This document shows positions 9,558 to 17,761 of a stretch of DNA of 64,000 nucleotides, piece after piece. Each line of letters opens with the position of its first letter. Within the stretch, counting starts at the first letter, position 1. The stretch comes from Micromonospora echinospora. Its GTDB lineage: Bacteria > Actinomycetota > Actinomycetes > Mycobacteriales > Micromonosporaceae. The notes under the pieces were generated by a model. It did not search any database. It worked only from the letters and a program-made list of their open reading frames with translations, and was not told the origin of the DNA. The position numbers and the translations under genes are program-made. The stretch covers positions 6,277,001 to 6,341,000 of the forward strand of contig NZ_LT607413.1 of NCBI RefSeq assembly GCF_900091495.1. Reading direction: 5' to 3'.

Positions 9558-9650
9558 GTAAGCGGTCCGGGTGATCTTCTGCAACCGCTGGCCCTCGGCC
9601 ATCGACACCTGCCGGACGAACACCTCCGGCCGCCTACCCACCGGCCACAA
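9558..9650 (-). pseudogene. N-terminal fragment of an IS630-type transposase
   Basis: About 30 residues (VFVRQVSMAEGQRLQKITRT) match the start of a common actinobacterial IS630 transposase and then stop matching. No downstream portion is visible between here and the IS701 left end at 9735. A short relic. Confidence 0.5.
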
Positions 9651-9734
9651 GGTCGAACCGTTGAGAGACGGCCTGCCCGACAGATCCTCAGAAACGACGG
9701 ATTACACGATCAACGTTCCAAGACGAGGCACTAG

Positions 9735-11178
9735 TAGTGCTTTGTCATGATCGGGGTTGGTCTCGGGGTTTTCGTCTGGTGGGGAAGCGGGTTTTGCAGG
9801 TGGGGCAGGCGCCGGCCAGGCGGACGAGGTGGGCCTGTAGTTCGCGGAGTACGGCGTAGAGGGTCAGGCCGGCGCGGGGGCTTTTGGGTCGAGGCGTTGC
9901 AGGGTGCAGAAGGCGTGAGCGGCGGAGACGAGGGTGACGTGGTGGTGCCAGCCTTGCCAGGTGCGGCCCTCGTAGTGGTCCAGGCCGAGTCCGGTCTTCA
10001 GTTCGCGGTAGTCGTGCTCGATGCGCCACCGGAGTTTCGCCCACCGGATGAGGGTGCGTTTCGTCGTGGTGGCCGGCAGGTTCGACAGCCAGTACTTGGT
10101 GGGTTCCGAGCGGTCGGCCGGCCATTCGGCGATCAGCCACGCCTCGGGCAGGTCGCGGTCGCGGTGGGCGGCCCGCAGGACCCGACCGGCCGGACGGACG
10201 CGGAGGAACACGAACCGGGAACGCATCTTCACCGGCTTGCCCGCACGGGTGCGGGAACCGTCCCGCCAGGCGATCGTCCGGGCTGCGTCGGGGCCGACGG
10301 ATGCGATCAGGTCCCTGACCGAGACGGCCGGCTCCCGGTAGCGCTGTTTCGGTCGCTGTCCCACCCCACGGTACGGCGGTGCGGTCCGCACCGCCGTCTG
10401 CGGATACACACTGATCGTGGTGGCCACCTGCACCACATAGGACAGGCCCCGCTCGGTCAGACCGAGGCGGAACTCGCCGCTGTCGCCGTACCCGGCGTCG
10501 GCCACGATCAACGGCGCCGTCAGACCCCACCCGGTCACCTCATCGATCATGTCCAGCCCGAGGCGCCACTTCTCCCGGTGCCCGACATCGTCGGGGATCT
10601 GCGCTCGGGCGCGTCGCCGCTCGACATCGTCGGTGGCCTCGGGTGAGGCGGGATCCCACGACCCGGGCAGGAACAGCCGCCAGTCCACCGGACACGACGC
10701 AACATCGGTGACCAGGTTCAGACTCACCCCGATCTGGCAGTTGGTGACCTTCCCCGCCGTGCCGGTGTACTGCCGGGCCACCCCCGGCGACGCCGATCCG
10801 CACTTGAGCCACCCGGTGTCGTCCAAAGCCCACGCCGCCGGCCCGATCGCCGCGTCCATCCGCCGGGCCAGACGGCGGCGCACCGGCTCCACCGCCCACG
10901 GACTGTTCGTCACGAAATGGTTCAACGCCTGATCGTGCACACCCACCAGCCGGCCCGCCATCGGCTGCACCGACTTACGCCGCCCGTCCAGCATCAGCCC
11001 TTGCAGATACTGCCCCGCACGGTCGCACCACCCGGCCCGGGTCAACGACCCGAACACGTCCCCGGTGAACTCGACCAACACGTCGCCAAGACGCTCCACC
11101 TCACGAACATCCACACCGGATGCAACGAGACGATTCCCGAACAGCTATCAAGCTATGCCGAAACGTGACAAAGCACTA
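9735..11178 (-). mobile_element. IS701-family insertion sequence, complete
   Basis: Terminal repeats TAGTGCTTTGTCA (9735-9747) and TGACAAAGCACTA (11166-11178) are perfect inverted copies. Each end abuts CTAG (9731-9734 and 11179-11182), fitting the CTAG-type 4-bp target duplication of this family. The transposase inside is intact. The right-hand CTAG is shared with the adjoining IS630 element. Confidence 0.88.
9864..11114 (-). CDS. IS701-family transposase
   Basis: A 416-residue transposase. Recognisable parts are RAGWCDRAGQYLQGLM near the N-terminus, WALDDTGWLKCG with a catalytic Asp, LIVADAGYGDSGEFR with a second Asp, and the C-terminal WRIEHDYRELKTGLGLDHYEGR with the catalytic Glu. The reading frame is uninterrupted and ends 129 bases inside the element. 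Probably functional. Confidence 0.92.
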   Translation of the reverse strand: MDVREVERLGDVLVEFTGDVFGSLTRAGWCDRAGQYLQGLMLDGRRKSVQPMAGRLVGVHDQALNHFVTNSPWAVEPVRRRLARRMDAAIGPAAWALDDTGWLKCGSASPGVARQYTGTAGKVTNCQIGVSLNLVTDVASCPVDWRLFLPGSWDPASPEATDDVERRRARAQIPDDVGHREKWRLGLDMIDEVTGWGLTAPLIVADAGYGDSGEFRLGLTERGLSYVVQVATTISVYPQTAVRTAPPYRGVGQRPKQRYREPAVSVRDLIASVGPDAARTIAWRDGSRTRAGKPVKMRSRFVFLRVRPAGRVLRAAHRDRDLPEAWLIAEWPADRSEPTKYWLSNLPATTTKRTLIRWAKLRWRIEHDYRELKTGLGLDHYEGRTWQGWHHHVTLVSAAHAFCTLQRLDPKAPAPA

Positions 11179-11938
11179 CTAGTGTGCTGAGTCGTTAATT
11201 CGTTGGCAGTATGCGGCGATCGTTTCGAGGATGTCGTCCGCCGTCTTGGTCCACACGAACGGTTTCGGGTCGGCGTTCCACGCCTCGATCCAGGCGGTGA
11301 CGTCGGCTTCCAGTGCGGCGACATTGCGGTGGGTCGATCGGCGGAGTTTGCGGTTGGTTAGCTCGGCGAACCAGCGCTCGACCAGATTCAGCCACGACGA
11401 GTAGGTCGGGGTGAAGTGCAGGTGGAACCGGGGGTGCTTGAGTAGCCACTGCCCGATGGCGGGCGTCTTGTGGGTGGCGTAGTTGTCCAGCACCAGATGC
11501 AGCTCCAGCTCGGGCGGGGTTGCCCGGTCGATGGTGCGCAGGAAACGCAGGAACTCCTGGTGGCGGTGTTTGCGTTGGGTCTGGCCGATGACCTTGCCGG
11601 TAGCCACGTCGAGGGCGGCGAACAGGCTGGTGGTGCCGTGGCGGACGTAGTCGTGGGTCACCCGGCCGGGGACACCGGGCATCATCGGCAGCATCGGCGC
11701 GGTCCGATCCAGGGCCTGGATCTGCGATTTCTCGTCCACGGCGAGGACCATGGCGGCCTCCGGCGGGTCCAGGTACAGCCCGACGATGTCGCGGACCTTG
11801 TCGATGAACAGCGGGTCGGTCGACAGCTTCCAACTCTGGACCTGGTGCGGTTTGAGGCCGAACGCCCGCCAGATCCGCGAGACCGCGGTCTGGTTCAGCC
11901 CCACCGCCGTGGCCATCGACCGCGTCGACCAATGACTG
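11179..11938 (-). CDS. IS630-family transposase, C-terminal catalytic half (the full gene runs to 12276)
   Basis: The full transposase spans 11179-12276 (365 residues) and is listed separately. This half carries the DDE core: VLAVDEKSQIQALDR with the first Asp, LHLVLDNYATHKT with the second, and TPTYSSWLNLVERWF with the catalytic Glu. The stop codon lies at 11179-11181, so the last codon overlaps the shared CTAG at the IS701 junction. Confidence 0.55.
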
Positions 11939-12276
11939 TCCTGATTGAGCGGGAGCTCTTCGAGCGTCTTCGTGATCACGGCCTCGACCTGGGCGTCGCC
12001 GATCTTCCGTGGCGCGCCCGGTCGCGGCTCGTCGCGCAGCCCGTCCACCCGATCGGCCACGAACCGCTTACGCCACTTGCCGACCGCCGGCAGCGACACA
12101 CTAAGCCGGCGAGACACCTCGCTGTTGGACAGGCCTTCCGCGCAGGCGAGGACGATCCGCGCCCGCACCGCCAACGCCTGCGCCGTCTTCGGCCGCCGAG
12201 CCAGCCCTCGTAGCGCCTCCCGCTCCTCGGCGGTCAACTCCAGCGGCGCCAGCTTCGGACCACGGCCATCACCCAT
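11179..12276 (-). CDS. IS630-family transposase
   Basis: A 365-residue transposase. The N-terminus has a paired-type helix-turn-helix (AVRARIVLACAEGLSNSEVSRRLSVS), then a second DNA-binding helical region and a DDE domain with VDEKSQ, LDNYATHK and SSWLNLVERWF motifs. It is intact. The stop codon (complement of cta at 11179-11181) uses bases of the target sequence outside the element end at 11182, so its terminus depends on the TA target. Confidence 0.93.
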   Translation of the reverse strand: MGDGRGPKLAPLELTAEEREALRGLARRPKTAQALAVRARIVLACAEGLSNSEVSRRLSVSLPAVGKWRKRFVADRVDGLRDEPRPGAPRKIGDAQVEAVITKTLEELPLNQDSHWSTRSMATAVGLNQTAVSRIWRAFGLKPHQVQSWKLSTDPLFIDKVRDIVGLYLDPPEAAMVLAVDEKSQIQALDRTAPMLPMMPGVPGRVTHDYVRHGTTSLFAALDVATGKVIGQTQRKHRHQEFLRFLRTIDRATPPELELHLVLDNYATHKTPAIGQWLLKHPRFHLHFTPTYSSWLNLVERWFAELTNRKLRRSTHRNVAALEADVTAWIEAWNADPKPFVWTKTADDILETIAAYCQRINDSAH

Positions 12277-12313
12277 ACCCGCAATCTACCAACGAATTAA
12301 CGACTCAGCACAC
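11182..12313 (-). mobile_element. IS630-family insertion sequence, complete
   Basis: The ends are a perfect 25-base inverted repeat beginning GTGTGCTGAGTCGTTAATTC (11182-11206 and 12289-12313). TA dinucleotides at 11180-11181 and 12314-12315 fit the TA target duplication of the family. It abuts the IS701 element, sharing a CTAG at the junction. Confidence 0.9.
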
Positions 12314-12414
12314 TAGGGCGCGCTGGTGGTGGACGCGCCTGGCCGACCGCGACCGGTGTGGCGGGCCGGCCAAGCGCCACCCGAAGCGCATGCCCCCGCG
12401 CTCACGGATCTGGC

Positions 12415-13779
12415 TCAGAAGGCGTACAGGTCCAGGGCGATCCCGCCCGGTCCCCCGGAGTGGCTGACCGCGACCCAGTCGTCCCCGACCCCGGCTAGCC
12501 AACCAGGGTACCGGCCGAGTTGGCGACCGGTCGACACATCGTGGACGAGCACGACCAGTCGTTCCTCTACCGCGCCGCTGACCACCACGAGGCGTCCGGT
12601 CACGCTCGACCGCCAGCTAGCCGAGGTGCCGGACAAACCCGGGTCCGGCGCGGTCCACCGCGTCGCGCCGGTGGCCATGTCGAGCAGGGCCAGCTCGCCC
12701 GCGTCGGCGGTGCCCCGCACCAGCAGGGACCGGTCGTCGCCGTCGATCGGCACGCCGGAGGCGACACCCTCCCACTGCGTCCTGCCGGTCCGCAGGTCGA
12801 CCACCTGGGGCCGGCCGGCGGCGGTGACCGCGACGAGCCGGGTGCCGGCCCCGATCAGGGTCAGCCCACTGCGGTCGTGCGCAAGTCGCTTGGCGCACTC
12901 CCCGTCCTCGCGACGCCCGCTGAAGACCTCGCCGGACCAGCCTCTGGTGCCAGTGGCCGCGTTGACGGTGGCGATGCTGACCGTGCACCGCCGGTCGCCC
13001 CGGGGCGGATCGTGGTCGGTGGTCACCAGCAGGCCGTCGGCGACGAAGCCGTGCCAGGCCCGGCTCGGCAACCGTCCGGCGCCGGCCTTGCCGGTGGTGG
13101 CCGCGACGGTGGTGTAGGTACGCTCGTTCAGCCGCACCGCCACGTACCGCCCGGCGGGCGCGGCATACGGCATCCGGACACCGAGCGCCTCGTCGGTCAC
13201 CCGGGCGAACCGGTCGGCGGGCAGTTTCCACAGTTGGCGACCGTCCCGCACGTCCCGGGCGATGACGACACACTTCGCCGACCGTCCGGTGCCGACGCAC
13301 TCCCGGTCGTACACGACCTGTTGCTGGACGACGACGCTCTGGGTGTCCTCGGCCCGCCAGCGGGTGACGCCGGTGGCCGCGTCGAGCACCTCCAGCGGCC
13401 CTCCGTTGCTGGCGCTGACGACGATCAGGCTGCCGGCAACCGCGTACTGGTAGCTCCCCGGGAACGGGTGACGCCACCGGTCCTGACCCGTGGAGCGGTC
13501 CACCGCCCGCAGTTCGCGCCCGTCGGGCACCAGGATTAGCTGGCCGACCTGCGCCAACGGCTGGTCGAGCCGGCCGGCCGTCACCGACCAGGCTGGCTCC
13601 GGGCCCTGCCGCTCCGCTCCGGTCTCACTGCCGCGCAGGCTCTCCTGGGTCACCTCGACCCGTGGCGCCGGCCGCTCGGGCGGCTCCGCCCGGGGCCCGG
13701 TGCAGGCGGCGAGCCCGACGAGCAGGCTCAGGGCTGCCCCTGCCAGACTCCAACGGGGTGGACGGTGCGACGGCGACAA
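12415..13779 (-). CDS. PQQ-like beta-propeller lipoprotein
   Basis: A 454-residue exported lipoprotein. I chose the TTG at 13779 because GGGAGAG lies about 6 bases upstream and the protein then starts with a clean lipoprotein signal and lipobox LAAC (Cys26). The rest is a series of about 40-residue blades with VLDAATGVTRW, VRDGRQLW and LDMATGATRW signatures, as in PQQ-like or BamB-type propellers. It is probably anchored outside the cytoplasmic membrane and may act as a binding scaffold; no enzyme residues are evident. An in-frame extension upstream of 13779 is transposase debris, not protein. Confidence 0.82.
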   Translation of the reverse strand: MSPSHRPPRWSLAGAALSLLVGLAACTGPRAEPPERPAPRVEVTQESLRGSETGAERQGPEPAWSVTAGRLDQPLAQVGQLILVPDGRELRAVDRSTGQDRWRHPFPGSYQYAVAGSLIVVSASNGGPLEVLDAATGVTRWRAEDTQSVVVQQQVVYDRECVGTGRSAKCVVIARDVRDGRQLWKLPADRFARVTDEALGVRMPYAAPAGRYVAVRLNERTYTTVAATTGKAGAGRLPSRAWHGFVADGLLVTTDHDPPRGDRRCTVSIATVNAATGTRGWSGEVFSGRREDGECAKRLAHDRSGLTLIGAGTRLVAVTAAGRPQVVDLRTGRTQWEGVASGVPIDGDDRSLLVRGTADAGELALLDMATGATRWTAPDPGLSGTSASWRSSVTGRLVVVSGAVEERLVVLVHDVSTGRQLGRYPGWLAGVGDDWVAVSHSGGPGGIALDLYAF

Positions 13780-13814
13780 CGGTCTCTCCCTCGATCGGCG
13801 GCAGGGCCCACCAT

Positions 13815-13985
13815 AGGGCCTGTGTCGAAGTCGCCCACAGCCACTCGTTGATAGCGGCGAGGTGGATGGCGGCTTCGTAGCGGACGCGACTTTGTCGAAG
13901 CGGGTGGCTACGGCCCGGTTCCGCTTGAGGCGGTTGATGCCACACTCCGCGGCGTACCGACGGTGGCCGCGGTGACGGCACCGGC
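13815..13985 (-). pseudogene. C-terminal relic of an IS5-type transposase with one IS end
   Basis: The minus strand reads ECGINRLKRNRAVATRFDKVA and then, after a frame change, RYEAAIHLAAINEWL, the usual last 40 residues of a common actinobacterial IS5-type transposase. Just past it lies AGGGCCTGTGTCGAAGTCG (13815-13833), a terminal inverted repeat of this type. Nearly the same 19 bases form the outer ends of the inverted repeats around the phytase gene at 54.8-56.5 kb. A related relic is at 44.6-44.8 kb. Confidence 0.7.
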
Positions 13986-14265
13986 CGCCACCGTTGCGTG
14001 CAAGCAAGTCCGCCTGCTGAATCCGTCGCCCGCCCTCAACCGTCTACCCCCTCGAGGGTGCTGTGCGCTCGTAACCTAGGCAGGGCACCGCCCCGCAGAC
14101 ATCGTGTGTTCGACCACGGCTATTCAGGGCAGTTGCACCTTACTGCGTACACCCTTACGGATCGTCGATCTGGACAAAGCCGTCCTGAATGGCGCGCGCT
14201 ACCAGCGCCGCCTTGGTGGGAGCCGCCCGGCGACGCATCGCGTACTTGACCCGGATGTGTTCCAG

Positions 14266-14460
14266 ACCAAGACCTTCTATGGGTCCGGAATGAGCAACAA
14301 CTACTACACGGCACTGTTCAACGCCCAGAACAACGCGCGCTCCCTTGCCCGCGCGGACGGGTTCGATCCGAACGGGCAGTGCAGCCCTGGCGGAAGCTTC
14401 GTGACGACTCCGTGGCCGGGCCTCTACTCGGTGCGGGCGGCAATCATCTGCAGTCGCTGA
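14266..14460 (+). pseudogene. Signal-less copy of the small secreted protein at 282-566
   Basis: These 64 residues, from TKTFYGSGMSNNYY to a terminal IICSR, match the mature domain of the protein at 282-566 at most positions, including both cysteines and the QCSPGG and PWPGLYSV segments. Upstream, the open frame runs to 14104 but encodes no signal peptide, so the copy appears cut just at the signal/mature junction. It may be a silent cassette or a remnant. Confidence 0.6.
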
Positions 14461-14644
14461 CCACCCGACTGGACACCACCGATGGGCTCCCCGGTGACGT
14501 GCCGGTGAGGACCGACCAGACGATCGACGGCACCGCTCTGCCTGGTGGAGGGCGGGGTCGTTTCGTCGTGTTCAGGGTCTTGATCTCGCAGCCGCCAGTC
14601 CGATGTGAGACGGATGCCAGTGGGTCGCCTTGTACTGTCGGAAC

Positions 14645-14985
14645 ATGAAAAGGACTGTCAGGAGTCGCTGCCGCCGCGGTGGTGCTGGGGATGCTGGTGG
14701 CGGCTCCCGGTCCGGCCGCCGCCGACCACCCCGGTTGTGAGCTGAACGACCCGAGGCCGATCTGCACCGGAGACCCCGAGCCCACCGAGAAGCCGCCGGT
14801 GGCCGTGCTGGAGTCCCAGGACCTGGTAGCCGGTGGTTCCGGCGAGGTCAAGCCCCTCCCCCTCATCGTGGAGAGCGCGGCGTTCGTCAACGGGGCTTTC
14901 ACCTTCACCGTCATCGACCAGTCCAACAACGAGACCGGCTTCCACGTATACCGGCTCAGCGAAGTTGGTGGGGGTCGGGCTGGCA
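14645..14985 (+). pseudogene. Secreted protein gene with a frameshift in its signal peptide and a replaced C-terminus
   Basis: ATG 14645 begins MKRTV, but the hydrophobic signal core (GVAAAAVVLGMLVAAPG) is in the next frame, so one base is missing or extra near 14660. The mature part starts ADHPGCELNDP, has two cysteines and a proline-rich linker, and ends in NNETGFHVYRL, typical of the start of a fibronectin-III-like domain. After about 14965 the expected domain is lost. Probably a broken gene for an extracellular protein. Confidence 0.5.
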
Positions 14986-15042
14986 CAGCGCTCCACTTGG
15001 CCATTCGGAGACACGGCCATCTTGGCCAGCCCCGTGGCTGGG

Positions 15043-15831
15043 TCAGCCCGGCTTGACCGCCAGAGTCGCAAAATAGTTCGACATGTATTGAGCGGATGCG
15101 TTGGATTGGTCCGGTGCTTCTGCGAAGCCGGTGAGGACGAACCCCGCGGCGAGTTGCCCGCCGATCTGGTCGGTGAGGGTGTGACTGTATTCAAGAGGGG
15201 CATCCGCGCCGAACTTCGTGGCGCGTTCCTCGGCGGAGTACTGCGTGACATCGCTGTAGGGCAGCTTGTGCACGACGACTAGCTCTCCGCGCTCGTCGAG
15301 CGCCTCGTGGTCGAACAAGTACACATCAGGGTTTAGGAAGCCCACGAGCAGAGTTCCGCCCGGCCGCAGGACGCGGAAGCACCCACGCCACACTGGTGCC
15401 AAGTCTGGTACGAATAGGTTCGAGACCGGGTGGAATACGACGTCGAATGTTTCGTCGCCAAAGGCGCTGAGGTCGCGCATGTCGCCTAGGACGGTGCGCA
15501 GCTCCAGTCCGTCGCGCGCCGCCACCATCTGGTCCTGGCCGAGCTGGCGGGGCGAGTTGTCGAAGACGGTGACCCGCGCCCCTGCGGCAGCGAGGATCGG
15601 ACCCTGCTGGCCACCGCCGGAGGCCAGGCACAACACGTCCTTGCCGGTCACGTCCGCCGGCAGCCAGGAGCGGTCTACTGGCTCACGCCCGATGAGGACA
15701 ATCGACCAGTCGCCCATGCGGGCGCGTTCGACATCCTCAGCACTCACCGGCCTCGACCACTCGTTGCCCTCATCGACATACTTGTCCCAGGCTGCCCGAT
15801 TATGGGCAACGGGGTCGACAACGTCCTGCAT
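15043..15831 (-). CDS. Class I SAM-dependent methyltransferase
   Basis: A 262-residue methyltransferase. Motif I is VLCLASGGGQQGPILAAAG (about residues 66-84), followed by the acidic strand end VFDNS, then LGDMRDL and the post-motif VLRPGGTLLVGF. The start at 15831 has GGGAG about 6 bases upstream. Relatives include small-molecule methyltransferases of unknown substrate. It lies between degenerate mobile elements and may be a transferred gene. Confidence 0.85.
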   Translation of the reverse strand: MQDVVDPVAHNRAAWDKYVDEGNEWSRPVSAEDVERARMGDWSIVLIGREPVDRSWLPADVTGKDVLCLASGGGQQGPILAAAGARVTVFDNSPRQLGQDQMVAARDGLELRTVLGDMRDLSAFGDETFDVVFHPVSNLFVPDLAPVWRGCFRVLRPGGTLLVGFLNPDVYLFDHEALDERGELVVVHKLPYSDVTQYSAEERATKFGADAPLEYSHTLTDQIGGQLAAGFVLTGFAEAPDQSNASAQYMSNYFATLAVKPG

Positions 15832-15918
15832 GTTTAACTCCCTGCTACAGCCAAGCGGACACCAACGGTCCGACAGTTCGGTGCCGCTACAGCAGCCAAC
15901 ACCAAGCAGGGTGCGGGC

Positions 15919-16180
15919 TCAACAAAACTGGCGCGCGTCGAGGTGTCCACGGGCTCGCCGGGTGGTCGCGCAGCGAGTGCGTAAGCGCTGGTTGACGGGG
16001 TTGCGGAAACCGTAGGCATCGCGGGCGACGGTCCTGATGACTCGATTGGCGCCTTCGGAGCCCGCGTTGGTGATGCCCGTGTGCAAGAACGCGAGGATTT
16101 CCGGCCACCACGCCTCGACGGTCATGGCCAGGCGCTTCAAGAAGCTCGGGCGCCGAATGGGCGTACCGCCATGGCATGTC
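15919..16180 (-). pseudogene. C-terminal relic of an ISL3-family transposase
   Basis: The segment WWPEILAFLHTGITNAGSEGANRVIRTVARDAYGFRN matches the end of ISL3 transposases, including the acidic residue in the TEG/SEG position. Only about 60 residues remain. It is a different ISL3 lineage from the relic at 7.9-8.8 kb. Confidence 0.65.
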
Positions 16181-16212
16181 CGATACCAGCCTGAGGTGCT
16201 ACACCGAAGCGG

Positions 16213-17412
16213 TCAGCCCTTGACGCAGACCACCTGCTTGAGGTGGGCGACCACGTCGACCAGGTCCTCCTGCTGCGCCATCACCTCGACGATGTCCTTG
16301 TAGGCGCCGGGGATCTCGTCGACCACCCCGGGGTCCTTTCGGCACTCCACCCCGGCGGTCTGGGCGGCCAGGTCGTCGGTGGTGAAGGTCCGCTTGGCCT
16401 GGCCGCGCGACATCCGCCGGCCCGCCCCGTGCGAGGCGGAGCAGTACGCGTCCGGGTTCCCCCGTCCGCGCACGATGTACGAGCCGGTGCCCATCGAACC
16501 GGGGATGATGCCGAGGTCGCCGGCGCCGGCCCGGATCGCGCCCTTCCGGGTCACCAGCACCTCCACGCCGTCGTACGTCTCCTCGGCGACGTAGTTGTGG
16601 TGGCAGGAGATCGGCTCGTCGTAGCGGACCTGCGGCAGGTGCGTCCGCACCACGTCGCAGAGCAGCGCGAGCATGACGGCCCGGTTGCGCCGGGCGTACT
16701 CCTGGGCCCACCACAGGTCCCGCCGGTAGGCGTCCATCTCCGGGGTGCCGGCGAGGAAGACCGCCAGGTCCCGGTCGGGCAGGTCGGTGTTGTGCGGCAG
16801 GCCCCGGGCCACCGCCATGTGCCGCTCGGCCAGTTCCTTGCCGATGTTGCGGGAGCCGGAGTGCAGCATCAGCCAGACCCGACCCTCGTCGTCGCCGCCC
16901 TGCTCCAGGCAGACCTCGATGAAGTGGTTGCCGCCGCCGAGGGTGCCCATCTGGTGCTGGGCCCGGTCCTTGAGCTGCCGGACCCGCCGGTCGAGGTCGT
17001 CGAATCGGCCCCAGAAGTCGTCCCAGCCGCGCTGCTCCAGGCCGCGTACCCGACGCGGGTCGACCATCCGGTCGTGCTTGGCGAAGCCGACCGGGATGGC
17101 CGCCTCGATCGCGCTGCGCAGCGGGGCGAGGTCGTCCGGCAGGTCCGACGCGGTCAGCGAGGTGCGTACCGCGGACATGCCGCAGCCGATGTCCACACCG
17201 ACGGCCGCCGGGGAGACCGCCTGGCGCATCGCGATCACCGAACCGACCGTCGCGCCCTTGCCGAAGTGGACGTCGGGCATCACCGCGACGCCTTCCACCC
17301 AGGGCAGCGCGCCGATGTTGCGCAGCTGCCGCAGGGCCTGCGCCTCGATGGCGTACGGGTCGGTCCAGACCCGGACCGGGGCCCGGGTGCCGGGCAGCGG
17401 GGTGAAGCTCAT
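16213..17412 (-). CDS. rtcB: RtcB-family RNA ligase
   Basis: A 399-residue RtcB protein. These ligases join RNA 2',3'-cyclic phosphate or 3'-phosphate ends to 5'-OH ends using GTP and Mn2+. The family signatures are present: MPDVHFGKGATVGSV near the start, VDIGCGM with a metal-binding Cys (about residue 75), GTLGGGNHF, HSGSRNIG, SCHHNYV and SASHGAGR (about residue 329), whose His should be guanylylated. ATG 17412 has AGGAG 6 bases upstream; in-frame codons to 17604 are not protein-like. In bacteria RtcB is usually linked to RNA repair or stress. An attenuator-like hairpin lies in the leader. Confidence 0.92.
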   Translation of the reverse strand: MSFTPLPGTRAPVRVWTDPYAIEAQALRQLRNIGALPWVEGVAVMPDVHFGKGATVGSVIAMRQAVSPAAVGVDIGCGMSAVRTSLTASDLPDDLAPLRSAIEAAIPVGFAKHDRMVDPRRVRGLEQRGWDDFWGRFDDLDRRVRQLKDRAQHQMGTLGGGNHFIEVCLEQGGDDEGRVWLMLHSGSRNIGKELAERHMAVARGLPHNTDLPDRDLAVFLAGTPEMDAYRRDLWWAQEYARRNRAVMLALLCDVVRTHLPQVRYDEPISCHHNYVAEETYDGVEVLVTRKGAIRAGAGDLGIIPGSMGTGSYIVRGRGNPDAYCSASHGAGRRMSRGQAKRTFTTDDLAAQTAGVECRKDPGVVDEIPGAYKDIVEVMAQQEDLVDVVAHLKQVVCVKG

Positions 17413-17464
17413 GGTCGTCTCCTGGAGGTCGGCTGGCAGGGGAAGGGCCGCCGGCCGGGCACGA

Positions 17465-17520
17465 AAAAGCCGCCCGACCCGGCTGGGGGTGGGCGGCGGG
17501 AGCGCCGTCACACGGGCGCT
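17465..17520 (-). promoter_or_regulatory. Attenuator-like hairpins in the rtcB leader
   Basis: On the minus strand, about 55-90 bases before the rtcB start, GCCGCCC and GGGCGGC pair (about 17469-17497), followed directly by TTTTT: the form of an intrinsic terminator. A second hairpin just upstream pairs AGCGCC with GGCGCT (17501-17520). A terminator between promoter and gene suggests attenuation, or termination of a short upstream RNA. The 349-bp gap between rtcB and the cyclophilin gene holds no protein gene that I can see. Confidence 0.55.
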
Positions 17521-17725
17521 GTCACGCGCCGCCACCCCGGGAACGTTGCGGATAGCCCACGACGCGGACACGACGCGCCCGCGCGGGCACCGCGACCGAC
17601 CCACGCCGGCAGGGGCGTGGTGTGCCGGTACGGGGCAGGCGGGTCACGGTGACTCCCGAAGATCGTCGGTGGACGGGTGTCGTTCACGGTAGGGGCGCGC
17701 CCGGCGACCCGCAACACATATCGCC

Positions 17726-17752
17726 GGGGCGGGACCGGACCGGTCCCGCCCC
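17726..17752 (-). terminator. Hairpin terminator after the cyclophilin gene
   Basis: A perfect 12-base stem, GGGGCGGGACCG (17726-17737) and CGGTCCCGCCCC (17741-17752), has a 3-base loop. It lies 10 bases past the stop of the minus-strand gene ending at 17762. It should insulate rtcB from cyclophilin transcription. Confidence 0.7.
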
Positions 17753-17761
17753 GGGACGGGC

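Noticed and set aside
11179..11938. A separate short transposase gene in the IS630 element
   Set aside because: It is the C-terminal half of the single 365-codon gene 11179-12276; it is listed only to describe the catalytic domain.
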